Below are positions 10,427 to 21,614 of a stretch of 64,000 bases of DNA, in pieces; the stretch's first letter is position 1; the number at the start of each line of letters is the position of its first letter. The position numbers and the translations under genes were made by a program. This DNA is from Phytophthora sp. 'mugwort' (lineage: Eukaryota > Oomycota > Peronosporomycetes > Peronosporales > Peronosporaceae). Under the pieces are notes generated by a model. That model searched no databases. It worked only from the letters and a program-made list of their open reading frames with translations, and was not told where the DNA came from. The DNA lies in NCBI GenBank assembly GCA_033558025.1, contig JAUCEF010000017.1, forward strand, positions 1,922,001 through 1,986,000, in the 5' to 3' direction.

Positions 10427-11979
10427 TTAGCTCGCCTTCGTATTGTCCACAAGCTGCACGACGACTTTTCCCAAAGCATGACCAGCTTCCAAGTATTCCA
10501 TTGCCGTGTCAGCCTTTTCAAATGGGAAAACCTTGTCAATCACAGGAGTGATGGTGCGTTCCTCGGCGAGTTGACGGATCTCGTCCATCGTGGTGCCATC
10601 GGCCATGACGAACCCAAACTCGTACGTGATTTGAGCCTGACGCGCACGACGCGTCACTGAGCTGCTCAGACAGTCCAAGATAACGCCCAAAAAGTAAGAG
10701 AGATACACTCCTTGGGGGTCACTACCACTTGAAAACGTCTTCGAAGTCGGTGTCTCTGCGAGTGACACGACGGCGCCACCACGTGTGACACACTCGAAGC
10801 ATTGCTTGGCCTACAAATTTTGCAAAACTGGGTTAGTTTTCTTTTTCTCAAAGTCATTTCTGTGTGTATAATACGCGTACCTCGGCAGTGCAATCCAACG
10901 CGAAGTCGTACTCGGCCAGTTCGCGCTCAAAACGCTCGTGTCCGTAGTCTACCACCTCATCTGCGCCAAGCAGTCGCATCCGCTCAATCTTTCTAGTGCT
11001 CGCAGTTGTCGCAACAGTTTGCGCCTGCATAATGGCGATGACAGTTACCCCACCTCATCACTGAAGTAGCACCGCCAAAATCAGTTCGATGGCTCACCTT
11101 GAAAACAGTTTTGGCAACTTGAATCGCCATGGATCCAGCGCCGCCAGCTCCGCCAGTGATTAACACCTTCTTGTGTTCAGCAAGCTGGCCCAGTCGAAAG
11201 CTCTGCAGTGCTGTCTGTGTCACCAACGGCAAAGCCGCAGCTTCCACATGCCTACAAGCAGTTCACGATCGCAAGACTTAACAACCCATTCAACCCAAAA
11301 CATCAACATCTCGACTCCTTACGTCAGATTTGCCGGCTTCTTGCTGATGTAATCCGCTTTCACGACGATAACACTGCACCATGAGCAATTAGCGACCCAC
11401 TCTACCAGTTGCTTGTACAAATGCCAAATAAATCGATGTCAAAAGTCGACTGCAACACGTACTCCGCCAGGGTTCCATTGCTATCGTGTGGCAGCATGCC
11501 GAACACCTCGTCGCCCACTGCAAACTTGTCCACGTCGTCTCCACAGTTTGTCACCACGCCCGAGAAGTCGTATCCGATAATTTGCGGCCTGTAGCACCGT
11601 TCTCCGTCAGTATAGAATCATTGAATCCAACAGTGTGGGAGCAGCCCACCAAGTCTCCTTGATCAGCATCTTCAACGTGCCCTGACGTCGCTTATAGTCG
11701 ATCTGCAGCCAGCAATAGCATTACACCGCAGTCAGCAAATCAAACCACAGGGGGAGCAGCATCCTACTGACTAACATACTGGATTGAGAGCAGCAGCGTG
11801 CACTTTGACCATGACATCCTTTGGCCCGCGTAGTTTGGGCTCGGGCAGGTCACCCGTTTGCATGACGGCGGGGCCTCCGTATCTGCAGGTTGCACCAGTT
11901 AGAATGCACTGGGAGGGAAGATGTGGGAGTACGAAAGCGAGAGCCAGAAGACGTACTTGGTGTAGAACCACGATCGCAT
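10427..11979 (-). CDS. MDR-family NADPH:quinone reductase / zinc-type alcohol dehydrogenase-like protein
   Basis: Eight exons are inferred: 11979-11957, 11882-11780, 11702-11650, 11588-11457, 11373-11323, 11251-11098, 11024-10881 and 10810-10427. They keep frame and give about 347 residues. The donor at 11456 is weak, so that junction may be a few bases off. The GroES-like half has KVHAAALNP, IIGYDFSGVV and a KFAVGDEVFGM motif. The Rossmann half has the dinucleotide loop KVLITGGAGGAGSMAIQVAK followed by RLLGADEVVDY. The cysteines that bind structural and catalytic zinc in true alcohol dehydrogenases are not seen, so the zinc-free quinone reductase/RTN4IP1-like branch is the better fit. The likely reaction is NAD(P)H-dependent reduction of quinones or enones. 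Confidence 0.87.
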
Positions 11980-13250
11980 TGCTTGTTGTGACTCGACTTG
12001 ACTTGTGCGGTTGTCTGGGAAATTAAATTGTGAACGAAGCTGCAAAAGGTCGTTTTGGGCTGTGGTCCACGTGTAATAGAATGTATGTATAGTGCATGAA
12101 TGATGATATGATTTTTTCGGCTTCATGTACTGAGTTAGAGTGAATGTACCGGGAAGAATCGTCTTGCAAGAAACATACATGAATGCACGAGTTGAAGTTT
12201 GCAGTGCTAATGAAAGGCTTTCATATCAGGTTTAAGATACTGTTACGTCAGGATTGTTAAAGGTATTCGGGGTCACTAGCTCAGCAATATCAATGCTCTG
12301 CTAGCGAAATTTTCATAGTAACTCAGTATATTTTGCATCTAAAAGTGTGAAACCTCGCAGTCTTTATAAGTCTCACCTTTCCAGATTAGGCGGGGACGTT
12401 TGTGCATGTACAAAGTTCTGTACAGCAGCATGAGATTACGCTATTTGATTCTAAGAGTAATCCAGAAAATCGATGACCATTACACAACCATCTCGGTCCA
12501 ATGTATTTTATAGGATGTTGACCAATCCTCAATACTGGGGTTAGGAGACCATCAATTTTTCTAAAGCTTCTAATGTAGAATTCGAGTTTCTAAATTCCGA
12601 TTGCAATGTTTATTTAAATAAGTACACCCTCTTTTCCTAACAAAAACTCTACCCCCACTTAAGAAAATGCTCAAATTCTGGATGGGATTATCGAGAGCGG
12701 AGCAGGGCATTTTAGCAGATCACAACTACGAAGAGGACGAAATGTGGAACTCTGCCATGCGATGGGTTACCAACTGCGATGATGACCACCCTACGCCAGC
12801 GCCTCTAAACCGCAGCCCTTGCTATTGGACTGAGCTCTGCTCAGACATATTCAAGGAGATCTTGACTAGCATCTTGTGCACCCTTTAGCTACGCTAGTGG
12901 AAGACATGCCAGCTGTTGCCACTGGGTGCATTCAAGTACAATCGGCGGGAGCTACAAAGACGGCTTTGATGACGGCAGGCGGGTGCGTCCTTAAACTAGT
13001 TCAGTTAGTTCACAAAGCAATTTGCTTTACAGTGATCGATACAAGTTGACTTTCGCCGGGAGTTCCAGTTCCCAAACTTCGTTGTAACACCTCACAAAGT
13101 TAACTTTAGTTCATTAGTGTGAACGATGAGGACTCGCAGAGGCCGACCAATCCATGAACAAAGAACGTAGAATAGTGGACCGATCACTGCCACGAAGGAC
13201 CCAAGCAGCGCCGCGCCTTCAGCTAAGGGCATGTCATCAAGCGCAACCCG
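11980..13250. other. Intergenic region between MDR gene and chromovirus relic
   Basis: About 1.27 kb, AT-rich between 12200 and 12660. It contains the MDR promoter side and only short, unrelated open frames. The longest, at 12667-12888 (+), matches nothing I recognise and sits next to transposon debris. No gene is supported. Confidence 0.5.
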
Positions 13251-14854
13251 GTGACATCCTCGTCGCTGATGTCACCGTTTGTCAAGGATGTCTCGCATTC
13301 CGCGCTGGTGAAATGGAAGCAAGCGCGGCGTGATTACGAGGACGCTGTCGATGCATTCTGTGCTGCAACTGGGAAAAATAAGGACAAGGCACTGAGAAAT
13401 GTAAAACCTCGTTCGATAGACGCCTACTTGAATGGCTTTGCAAGTTTGAGTGGAGACGACTGTCGAAGCGGTGATGACAGAGAGAACTATCCAGGAGTTG
13501 GACAAGATTGTCGGCAACGTGATGAACGATGCAATTGTCGTCATTGATTCGCTCTTTAAGAGGGACTGAAGATAGAGTGTGATGTTACGGCTCGCGTGAT
13601 GAAGTACTTATTGCTGTGCGACGAGATCATCTTGCAACATTATCTGCTGAGTACTTTCTCGACCTCGACCGGTACTAAGGAGAAGTTCAAGATCCTAAGC
13701 GGTGCGAAGAAGAAGTGCAAGATCCTAAAATTGGTCTTCAGCCTAATCTTGAGTGGCGGCACCCGAGCAGGCGGGTCGTCACCTTGTTCTAGTCGCCACG
13801 CTCCATTCTTCTGCACTAGTGCGTACATCGATTGGTAATGTAGTCGTCGACCACCCCTCGATCAATCGCATCACGCACGAGAAGATTCACTACATTTACT
13901 ACCACAGATGCCACCACCGGCTTGCTAGATGGCATTCCACAAGTTGCACCAAGAGAGTCACCATTGTCAGATCCGCGACGCAAGGTATTCTAACTGATGG
14001 TCAATATCAATACCCAGCTCGGTCAGAAGCGATTTCCCCACAAGAAGCCCATCCTCGTCCGATTAGACGATTAGACAGCATTTCGGGTCGTGGATCTCAC
14101 GTGGCCTGCAGCAGTATTTCGCGTGAGCCTCATATCTGCTGCTTGGTTCGAAGTCAACGTGGCTCCACGAACAGCCCGTGATTCCACAGCCCCGCTTAGC
14201 TCCACGAGTTCAACCGTTGCGTCCAGCGTTGTAGCTACTCCACGTGCTTTCGTAAATTACATTCCAATCACATCCGCTGTCAGCACAGTATGGCAACTCA
14301 AGCGTGCCATTATTCAAACGGTAACACGGTCGTCGGTAGAGGTAGCTGCAGTCTCAAGTCGTTTGACTTAAAATCGTTTCCCGTGTTGTTGATCGCTCCT
14401 TTCTTTGCATTTCGCTCAGATAGCAATGCCTCCTTGCCGGCTTCATCCAGGTCGCGGCACTAACTCAACCAATGATCCTTGCCACCCTTATCGTGGTTTG
14501 CTGTTGGTTATCAGCTGATCTCTACGCACTGGTATTGCGTGAGCCACAATGCTGTAGTTTGGTTCAGTACGTACAGTTTTACCAGAATTGGAGCGAGTGA
14601 CATTTGCTCGTAGCCCTTTGCTTTGACCTTATCAAACTTTCCTGGTAATTTCGTTGGGATTTTACTTTCGCTTAGCTAGAAGCTAATACACCTTATCCTG
14701 CTCGAGGGTCTTCTTCTTGACTAGGTGGTACAACTTCTGTTCATCGCATTTCGATTTCGTATCGACAATGCGTTGATGCGCATAAACTACTTTGTGTAAT
14801 GCCGTGGTCCCACCCTACCGATGCAAGGTTCGACATTACAGTCCGGACACGTCA

Positions 14855-15290
14855 GCATTTATGGAGGGATTCAACAAGCAATTGGTGGAATTGGGCTGGG
14901 CCTATGAGAACCGTGCAAGCCGGTGATGCTGTCCGGAATTTACCCATCATGACACCAAGCACGAAGGAATACAGGCAGACCGTTGACTACCATCCCTCCA
15001 ACGCACTGACAGAGCCGATAGCTGGAATAAATGTTAAGTCTTGAGGTGGTACTAGAGCACCTGCAAAGGGAATATGTTCTATGCATTATTCGACTCCTTA
15101 GACGGGTTATGGCAGCTTCCTTTGGGCGGGAGCTGCTGCGAGGTCCTCTCCTATATGACGACAAGGGCGTGTTCACGCCGACCAGAGTACCGCAGGGCAG
15201 TACCGACGCTGCGCTGCATTTCCAGCCCACGGTTGAAATGGTTCTCGGTGATCTTGTCAATACCTGCGTGATCGTGAGAATAGATGGTTT
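14855..15290 (+). pseudogene. Ty3/Gypsy reverse transcriptase fragment
   Basis: The N-terminal part of an RT domain is spread over at least two frames: FMEGFNKQLVELGWAYENRAS, then YRQTVDYHPSNALTEPIAG, then an FDSLDGLWQLPL region, then GVFTPTRVPQGSTDAALHF. The catalytic metal-binding box is not recognisable. It belongs to the surrounding chromovirus relic. Confidence 0.8.
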
Positions 15291-15439
15291 TTGTTTTCGC
15301 CGACACAGAAGAAGGGGCAGAGGCAATATGGAAAGGCTGCAGGTCGGTGACCGAATTTTATTGAATGCTAAAAAACTACCAACACATACAGTTTCTGCGG
15401 TCTTCAAGACGGAGTTGCGTCCGCGTTCATTAGGCCGTT

Positions 15440-16060
15440 CACACTCGCGGCCAAGAAGGGCCTAGCGTATATGCTCAATCGTTCGAAGAAGATGCGCACA
15501 CATCCCGTGTTTTACGTCGGGTTGCTCAAGCTATACCGAGACTCAGAGCGAATGGCGACGACGGAAGGAGCAGGTGGCGGGGCCACAGCACTCGGTTGGA
15601 TCCTCAACAGCATGCCGAACTGCCCATCCAGTCTCGCCTGCCTGCGTTTGAGGTCCAGCAGTCGCTGCGTACTCGCCTCCGGGTTCTCAACCCAATCCAT
15701 ACGCTGACGAAGATCGTGGATCACAGTCCAAGACTGTTCATATGCCCGCTCGGCTGCCACAACTTCCCGTCGGATCCGCTCCACCTCACCGCGCTGTCGA
15801 CTCACGGAGTCATAAGTGTGTTCGAACTCCTCTCGACGCGCAGTGTGCTCACCCGATGTCAGCTCACACACTTATTGCGTTGCTCGACGAGCAGGGGAAC
15901 CGCCAATTCCACGTGGAGAACATCTTGAAGCGACGACACCACCAAGGTCATAACCAGTATCTGGTCCAGTGGCGTGGGTACCCTCACTCGGCAAATGCTT
16001 GGGAATTTGAAGCGGCAAGACCCCTTCGGCATGACTGCCAGACGACGTCAACGATTTGAA
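15440..16060 (+). pseudogene. Integrase C-terminus with chromodomain (chromovirus pol end)
   Basis: An integrase C-terminal segment (TLNRS-type KKMRTHPVFYVGLLKLYRD) is followed, after a frame change, by a chromodomain: FHVENILKRRHHQGHNQYLV, then WRGYPHSANAWE. Chromodomains at this place target chromovirus integration to heterochromatin. The reading frame is interrupted, so this is a pseudogene. Confidence 0.82.
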
Positions 16061-17340
16061 CAATACGATCGGACGCGCTCAGCGCGTCCGCGGCATCGGT
16101 CGCTTCGAGCTTCCCGACAATAGGTCGGCGAGCTAATGGATCCGCCGCGGAGCTCAAGCGCGGAGCCTGGGCTGGTACGGCCGCCGAGCCACGTTGTGGT
16201 AGTCTGCAGCGCTCGCAGGAGCATGATGGGTGGGCCCGTTGGGCCAAGGCGGAAGCCAGGAGGCAATTTAGGCTTCGCATTGATTTTCTCGAAGTCGAAG
16301 CGAAGCTTGCATTCCATGCGCACATCGACTTTCGCAAAACTGGCTCGTAGAGAAACAATTGAAGCGGGTCGCCGGGCTTCTTCTGCCCAAAGGGCAAACT
16401 GGGCGTCGTCCTCTTGGACTGCTCCCCAGGCACCAAGACGATGGGGATCGTCCGCATAGCGGGCACCGAAGCACCTCGTGCTTGATCGTTGAGGCAGTCA
16501 CGATACTAACGATGAGTAACCGCTGATCGGTGAGGAACCTCTCGCGGAGAGCCACACCTGCTACTACGTTAGTAGGGAAGAGGCCTCTGGCGCGGCGACT
16601 TAAGTGTTCAAGGTCCCCGTGGCAGCTTGCCGAACGATTTCACAAGCATCGCGCGCTGCGAAGCCATATTTACAGCGAGAGCTAACGTTCGGGTGCTCCA
16701 CAGGGTGTTAGAACGCGACAGTTCTCCCTCTCCGAGCCGTTGGTTCTGAGCCTCCTCGAGGTTATGGTGATTACACCCGTTCCAAACCTGAAGATGCGCG
16801 CAGCGCAGACAGCGTCTCAGACGTGCGGCGTTCGGCGAACGGACTTGATGTGCGAACCACGCGGAGCTAGACTTTGGCTCGCAGCTGGCTCCATCTCCTC
16901 ACCGAGAATCGCGGAGAAATCGTCCGAAAAGCGAAATAAGCGTTGGCCAGACGTTTCGTCGCCGCTTGTCGAGTCTGACAATGCGCTGGGCCCGAGACGA
17001 CGACGGTATCCAGAGTGAACTCCTCCGCAGTGAATGTGGGACGCGTGAAATCGAACGAGCTTCGGGGGCGTCGGCCCGGTGTGCACTTGTGCCGTGGATC
17101 CCGTGGGGTTTCGCCAGAACGAACGAGACGCGGGTGTTGATAAAATGATGGGGTCGAAGTACCAAAATGCGTTATGCCTGGAAGCCATGCACGGGGCCAC
17201 GTCAGACCGGCTCCTTGCACTAGAAAAGTTTTCGAGAGAGGTCTTGTGATGCCTAGGGACCAGGCGACACATGCGCTTTCTAACTGAGCGACACCTCAGG
17301 GAAGGCAATGGCGAGCAAGGATCATCCGTGTCCTCAGTCT

Positions 17341-17650
17341 GGTGGGGGGAGAGGCTAACGGGGCTACTTCCAAGGTTATAGATTATGTGGACGCATGCCC
17401 CCCACCTCCCCTTATAATAGTACTCACTACAAGATAGTTGACGAGATCTCAGTAGGTGATTTTACAGCCAATATATATGCACTAGACTAGGCTACTGTGC
17501 TCGATAGTGAGTCCTATACATTTACACCACAGGCGGCTCTGCCGCGCACAAGAAGAATGTATTCAGTTCACACTTAAAAGAAAGAGTTTATTTGCCTTGT
17601 ATGAGGTACCTTTGACTCTTGGAGTCCGTAACTAGTTATCTTACGGGTTC
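17341..17650 (+). repeat. Possible 3' LTR region of the chromovirus
   Basis: A purine-rich tract (ggtggggggagagg, 17341-17354) lies just past the end of the decayed coding region, where a polypurine tract would sit. The following 300 bp hold non-coding sequence with a TATA-like TTATAATA near 17411. A matching 5' LTR was not found, so the assignment is tentative. Confidence 0.3.
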
Positions 17651-17857
17651 ATCTTGGTATTTGTATAGAACATAAGATTACAGATTACGACTAATTGATG
17701 TGACACTGAGTTTTCCTTTTGTACGGGCAGTAGCATCGACACAAAGATGTGGTGTAAATGGCTGTACGACCAATCACACACCACGAGCAATTTCATTGGA
17801 CGAAACACGGCTGTGGCCTTCACGTCATTATTCAGATTATAGTGAATAGTGATCCAG

Positions 17858-19007
17858 CTACAAACCTGCTTTATCCCAAGCTCGGCGAATGCACTGCTCG
17901 CTAACGCTCTTCCAGGCGGCAACAACTCTTGCGGCGACAATCTTGCCCCTTCTCGCGGGCCGAAACTTCCAGCAGAGCAAGGAGTCTATCGCGCAGAGGC
18001 AAGTTCCCGTTCGTTGGATGGAGGACAACTCGTAGGACAGCGCTTGCTTGCGCGAGCGCTTTTCGAACGGGTCCATCACACCCACACCAAGCGGCGGCAG
18101 GACCATTGTGGTGTTCTTGAAAAGGGGTATCAATCCCCCTCAGCCTACAAAGTCTTCTTCTGAAGCGCTAGAAGTATGGCACTTCAGATTGTCGACGTAC
18201 AGTGCCCAGCCTGAGTTGTCGAAACGTACTCAGTTCATACTCCATTGTTGAAGTGGTCGTGCCAAATGCGGGTATCCATCCACCCATTTAGACTGTGGTA
18301 GCCCTTGCACTTCTCCTCCACAGTTCCACCAGGCTGACCCTTAAAGATGATAATAGCCCGCAGCTTTTAACCAGTCGCGGTGACCACCAACAGAACACTG
18401 GCGCGGGACGACCAGGCGCTTTGGCCGACTTCTTAGAGCCGCGCTCGGCGATGATGCTTCCGCGTTCTTTTCATAGTAAACGGTAGTTTCATCCGCGTTG
18501 TATATGGATCCCTGAGCGTAGCTTTCGGGATACGGCTGCTCCGACACCTTTCGCAATCTTCACTTATTCAAGGAGCAGGTCTTCGTTAGCAATAATGGTT
18601 CTCGTCGGGCGCCGAAATGAATAGCCGTGGCGCTGGCCAACACGTTGAAAAAGCCGATACAGACTAGCCTCCTTGCTTGAAATAAGATAGCTATCTACCC
18701 ATGCATCGTATTCATCCCTAACGAAAGCAACAACAGGACATTTTGAGAGGGTAATCATCACGACGCATCGCCTTAATCCACTAAACGAGCTCTTCGGTGA
18801 AGGGGAAGGAGCATGACCGACCTTGGCCTCCCCTTCAGACCTTTGACGCCATCTTCTGCACGCCTCTCGCAGCTTGGTCTCCTGCTTCTCCGACGCGTAG
18901 ATGGACCACCTGCTCTTCATGCCGTAGCTCGTTTGTAGATCTGTCACCGACCAGCCGATGCTCCTTTCGTCGAGCACGTGCATATTGAAGACGTTGGCAA
19001 ACGACAT
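17858..19007 (-). pseudogene. pogo/Tigger-like DDE transposase pseudogene
   Basis: Read on the minus strand, broken frames give a pogo-type transposase in order. An N-terminal part (19007-18564) has VAFVRDEYDAWVDSYL and helix-turn-helix-like sequence. The first catalytic box (18556-18341) is IYNADETTVYYEK. The second-Asp region is LYVDNLKCHTSSASE (about 18210). The C-terminal part (18133-17858) is PLFKNTTMVLPPLGVGVMDP, then SVSEQCIRRAW. Frameshifts and stops separate the blocks. A second pogo-type gene lies at 36913-41987. Confidence 0.8.
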
Positions 19008-19030
19008 ACGCCGAGAGCCTAGGCATTGAC

Positions 19031-21600
19031 TCTCACCAGACAGTACAACGCCTGCACCAGCAGCCCCGCTTCCTCCTAAGCCTCTATGCTATCTTCTTCC
19101 TCGCTGCTGTCTTTGCCTCTCTCCATCCCCCCCCCTCTTCGCCTCAGGTCATCCGTTGCGCTGGAGCGTCATCGATTACCCCTAGGTGCGCAGGCGTGTT
19201 ACCGCGTCGTCATCGGTGCTGCTTTGTGTTGGCATCGAGTTCTAAACTGCTGGAGGCGAGCAAAACGCGTCTCGACGCCAGCCAAACTGATTGCATTTTA
19301 TTGGTCAAAATTTTTGTGTAAAGAGTCCCACTCAAACCTCAACTGCCACATCAATTCGTCGTAATATGTGTCCCCTTTAAACAAGAAACTCTATGAGTCT
19401 AAATCTTCCTCTGACGCTAACGCAGCCCCACTGCACTGAAGATGACCCGATCGTGGATTCATATGCACAGCGCAAACGCTTGCCTCCTTACAGCTAGGTA
19501 ACCATACGTTCATCGCCTGGACGGATGGATTCATGCGCGATACGGCTCACCCTACGAACCTTATCGTGTTCAATGATGAAGGGCCCACGGATCGGGCGGT
19601 TAGCTATCTCGGCGATTTGACTATCAAGAAGCTGCACATGATTTGTTTCAAACCGTTTTGATGGATGAAACTGCTCCTTGCTTGAGAACCCAAAGCGGCA
19701 GGAGGTTGACGTTAACGGTGTTTCGGCAAAAACGAACCGCTGCAGCCGAGAAAGTACGGGAGGTTGGAGGATATACCAATCCAAGGGTTGCACATTCAGC
19801 GTCGGGGCTTACTGAATAATTCGTCGGAAGAACGGAACGAGGACCAGGTGAGCTCTGCCACTCGCAAGGAAAACGGTGGCGGTAGGTAACGAGCATCTAC
19901 TCTACTCTCCAAGTCGGAGCATAGGGCAGAAACTATCCACAGAAGCCCCGTTCAAATTAAGGCAATCTCCGCTCTCCAAATGTGACTACGAGCGGGGACT
20001 TGACGGACCAGGCCAAATCACGGGTCTCTTAAAGACGAAGGCCGATAGGCTAGTGCCGTCAGTGGTTTTGCAACAACTGGAGGATGGGACCACTGGCAGG
20101 TCGCAGGATCGCGACCGCAGCTTACAGCAGAGACACCAGTATTCGAAGCGTATCATGATTCCCTTGAAAGAACTCCATACCGCCAGTGCAAATAGGACTT
20201 TTCGAGACCCTTTGCACAAGTAACAGTACGACTCCAAGCGCGAGGTGAAAAATGATCCGTGGTAATGCAGTGATGATCCCCCCCCCCCGGCTCACTTTGG
20301 AAGCAAGACGACGGGCTCACGGTTAGGTCTGAACAACGTACCGGATTTTCCCACGCATCAGCTTAACTTATGGTACGAAGGCCGCCAGAATGGAAACCGC
20401 TGTCAACATGCTCACCGCTGTCAAGGAAGGAATGAGGCATATGAGCACCGTTTTTTTTTTTTTCTGGACATGCCCGATGGCGCAGACCGTTTGGAGCAAA
20501 TTCGTTAGTCAGTGGACGGGGGAGCAATGGAACGATCAGGATCTGAGCCAGAGGCGAATATGCTGTGCCCAGCGCAAGACAACTCCGATTTGACGGAACA
20601 ACAGCAGGATCATGCAACAACGGTATCCCGACGAGACGACTGAATTCACCATACCATGGAAGCGGGTATGGGACATTATGTGCTCTGCTGGGATGACGGA
20701 TCCAACGCATAAAAGCGGAGTTCCGAAGCGAGACCGTTATTGTATAATCCAGCACAATGAGTGAAACGCGAGCAAAGGAGAGGGAGACAGCGGTGCGAGG
20801 AGCAATTCTCCACGCATAGCTTGACAGTAATCGCAGGAGAACTACCTCCAGGCTTAGACATGGTAGATAAAGCGGAGTGGTCTTAACGTAGAGTAGGGAA
20901 CAACAGCAACAAGCAAGTGGGTGGCAAAAAAAGCCACCTCGGAGGCACGTGGTATATTCTCGACTTAGTCCTCTTTTCACGTTTTGTCTTACGCCTTCTC
21001 TGCAGGTATATAGTGGGGATCAGTATCAATCTTCAACAGTAGGAAAGAGAGAGTAAGAGGTCGAACACATGCAGGCGGTTGGCAGAACGGCTCCCGGGGA
21101 CTCGGCTTGGGGATGCGCTGGTGCTTATGCAGAGTGAGCATGAGCCACCCGCAATGGCTTGCTCCAAAACATACCAGCCACAGATCACCGGAAGTTCCCG
21201 TGAATAAAAACGGGCACTCCATTTTTTTACGTTAAGTTAACGTCAACGGCATGAACCTGCCCGGTTAAAACAGGTGTTTATTCTGAGGCTGTCAGGCAAA
21301 GATCGACGCGAGCAGTGTGAGTTTCCGTCCTGTTGGAGCAAGGTCGCTCTTTAAGCTGTGAAGTTGCGGTGTTGGCTAGAGCGAAAGTGGAGGGTTTGCA
21401 GGGCGCTGATAACTTTTGTGCGGAGATTACTGAATACTTACTCGGGAAGACTAGAGTGTGGAGACTCACGTGGGGAGATTGGAGTGTGGAGACGGTATTT
21501 TTGAGTGTGGAGACTGTTATCTGGTGACGGCTTGGAGGAGACAACTGCATAGCGGGGCGGTTTGTAGAGTGTTGTCGGTGTCACACTTGTGGACTACGTC
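19031..21600. other. Degenerate repeat-derived region
   Basis: About 2.6 kb without an intact gene. One short plus-strand motif near 20450-20580 (FFWTCPMAQTVWSKFVSQW) resembles the zinc knuckle at the end of non-LTR (LINE) reverse transcriptases, next to a T13 run, which hints at a LINE remnant. The longest open frame (20980-20363, minus) has no family features and is probably chance. A C10 run lies at 20279-20288. Confidence 0.35.
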
Positions 21601-21614
21601 CGAGGGGGATCACC

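Larger units (their letters stand above)
13251..17340 (+). mobile_element. Internally deleted Ty3/Gypsy chromovirus relic
   Basis: Broken frames follow each other in retrotransposon order on the plus strand. A gag-like part (13251-13700) has SLMSPFVKDVSHSALVKWK, then TIQELDKIVGNVMND in another frame. A reverse transcriptase part (about 14855-15290) has YRQTVDYHPSNALTEPIAG and FDSLDGLWQLPL. The integrase C-terminus (about 15440-15560) has MLNRSKKMRTHPVFYVGLLK. A chromodomain (about 15905-16040) contains QYLVQWRGYPHSANAWE. Protease, RNase H and the integrase core are missing or unrecognisable. The stretch 16100-17340 continues with decayed coding-like sequence. Many stops and frameshifts make it inactive. 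The chromodomain puts it in the chromovirus branch of Ty3/Gypsy. Confidence 0.85.

Noticed and set aside
16817..17308. 163-codon minus-strand open frame
   Set aside because: It lies in the 3' part of the chromovirus relic on the opposite strand, with no conserved motif.
20363..20980. 205-codon minus-strand open frame with hydrophobic stretches
   Set aside because: It has no family motifs and odd composition, and the opposite strand carries a LINE-like zinc-knuckle motif. It is probably antisense noise.
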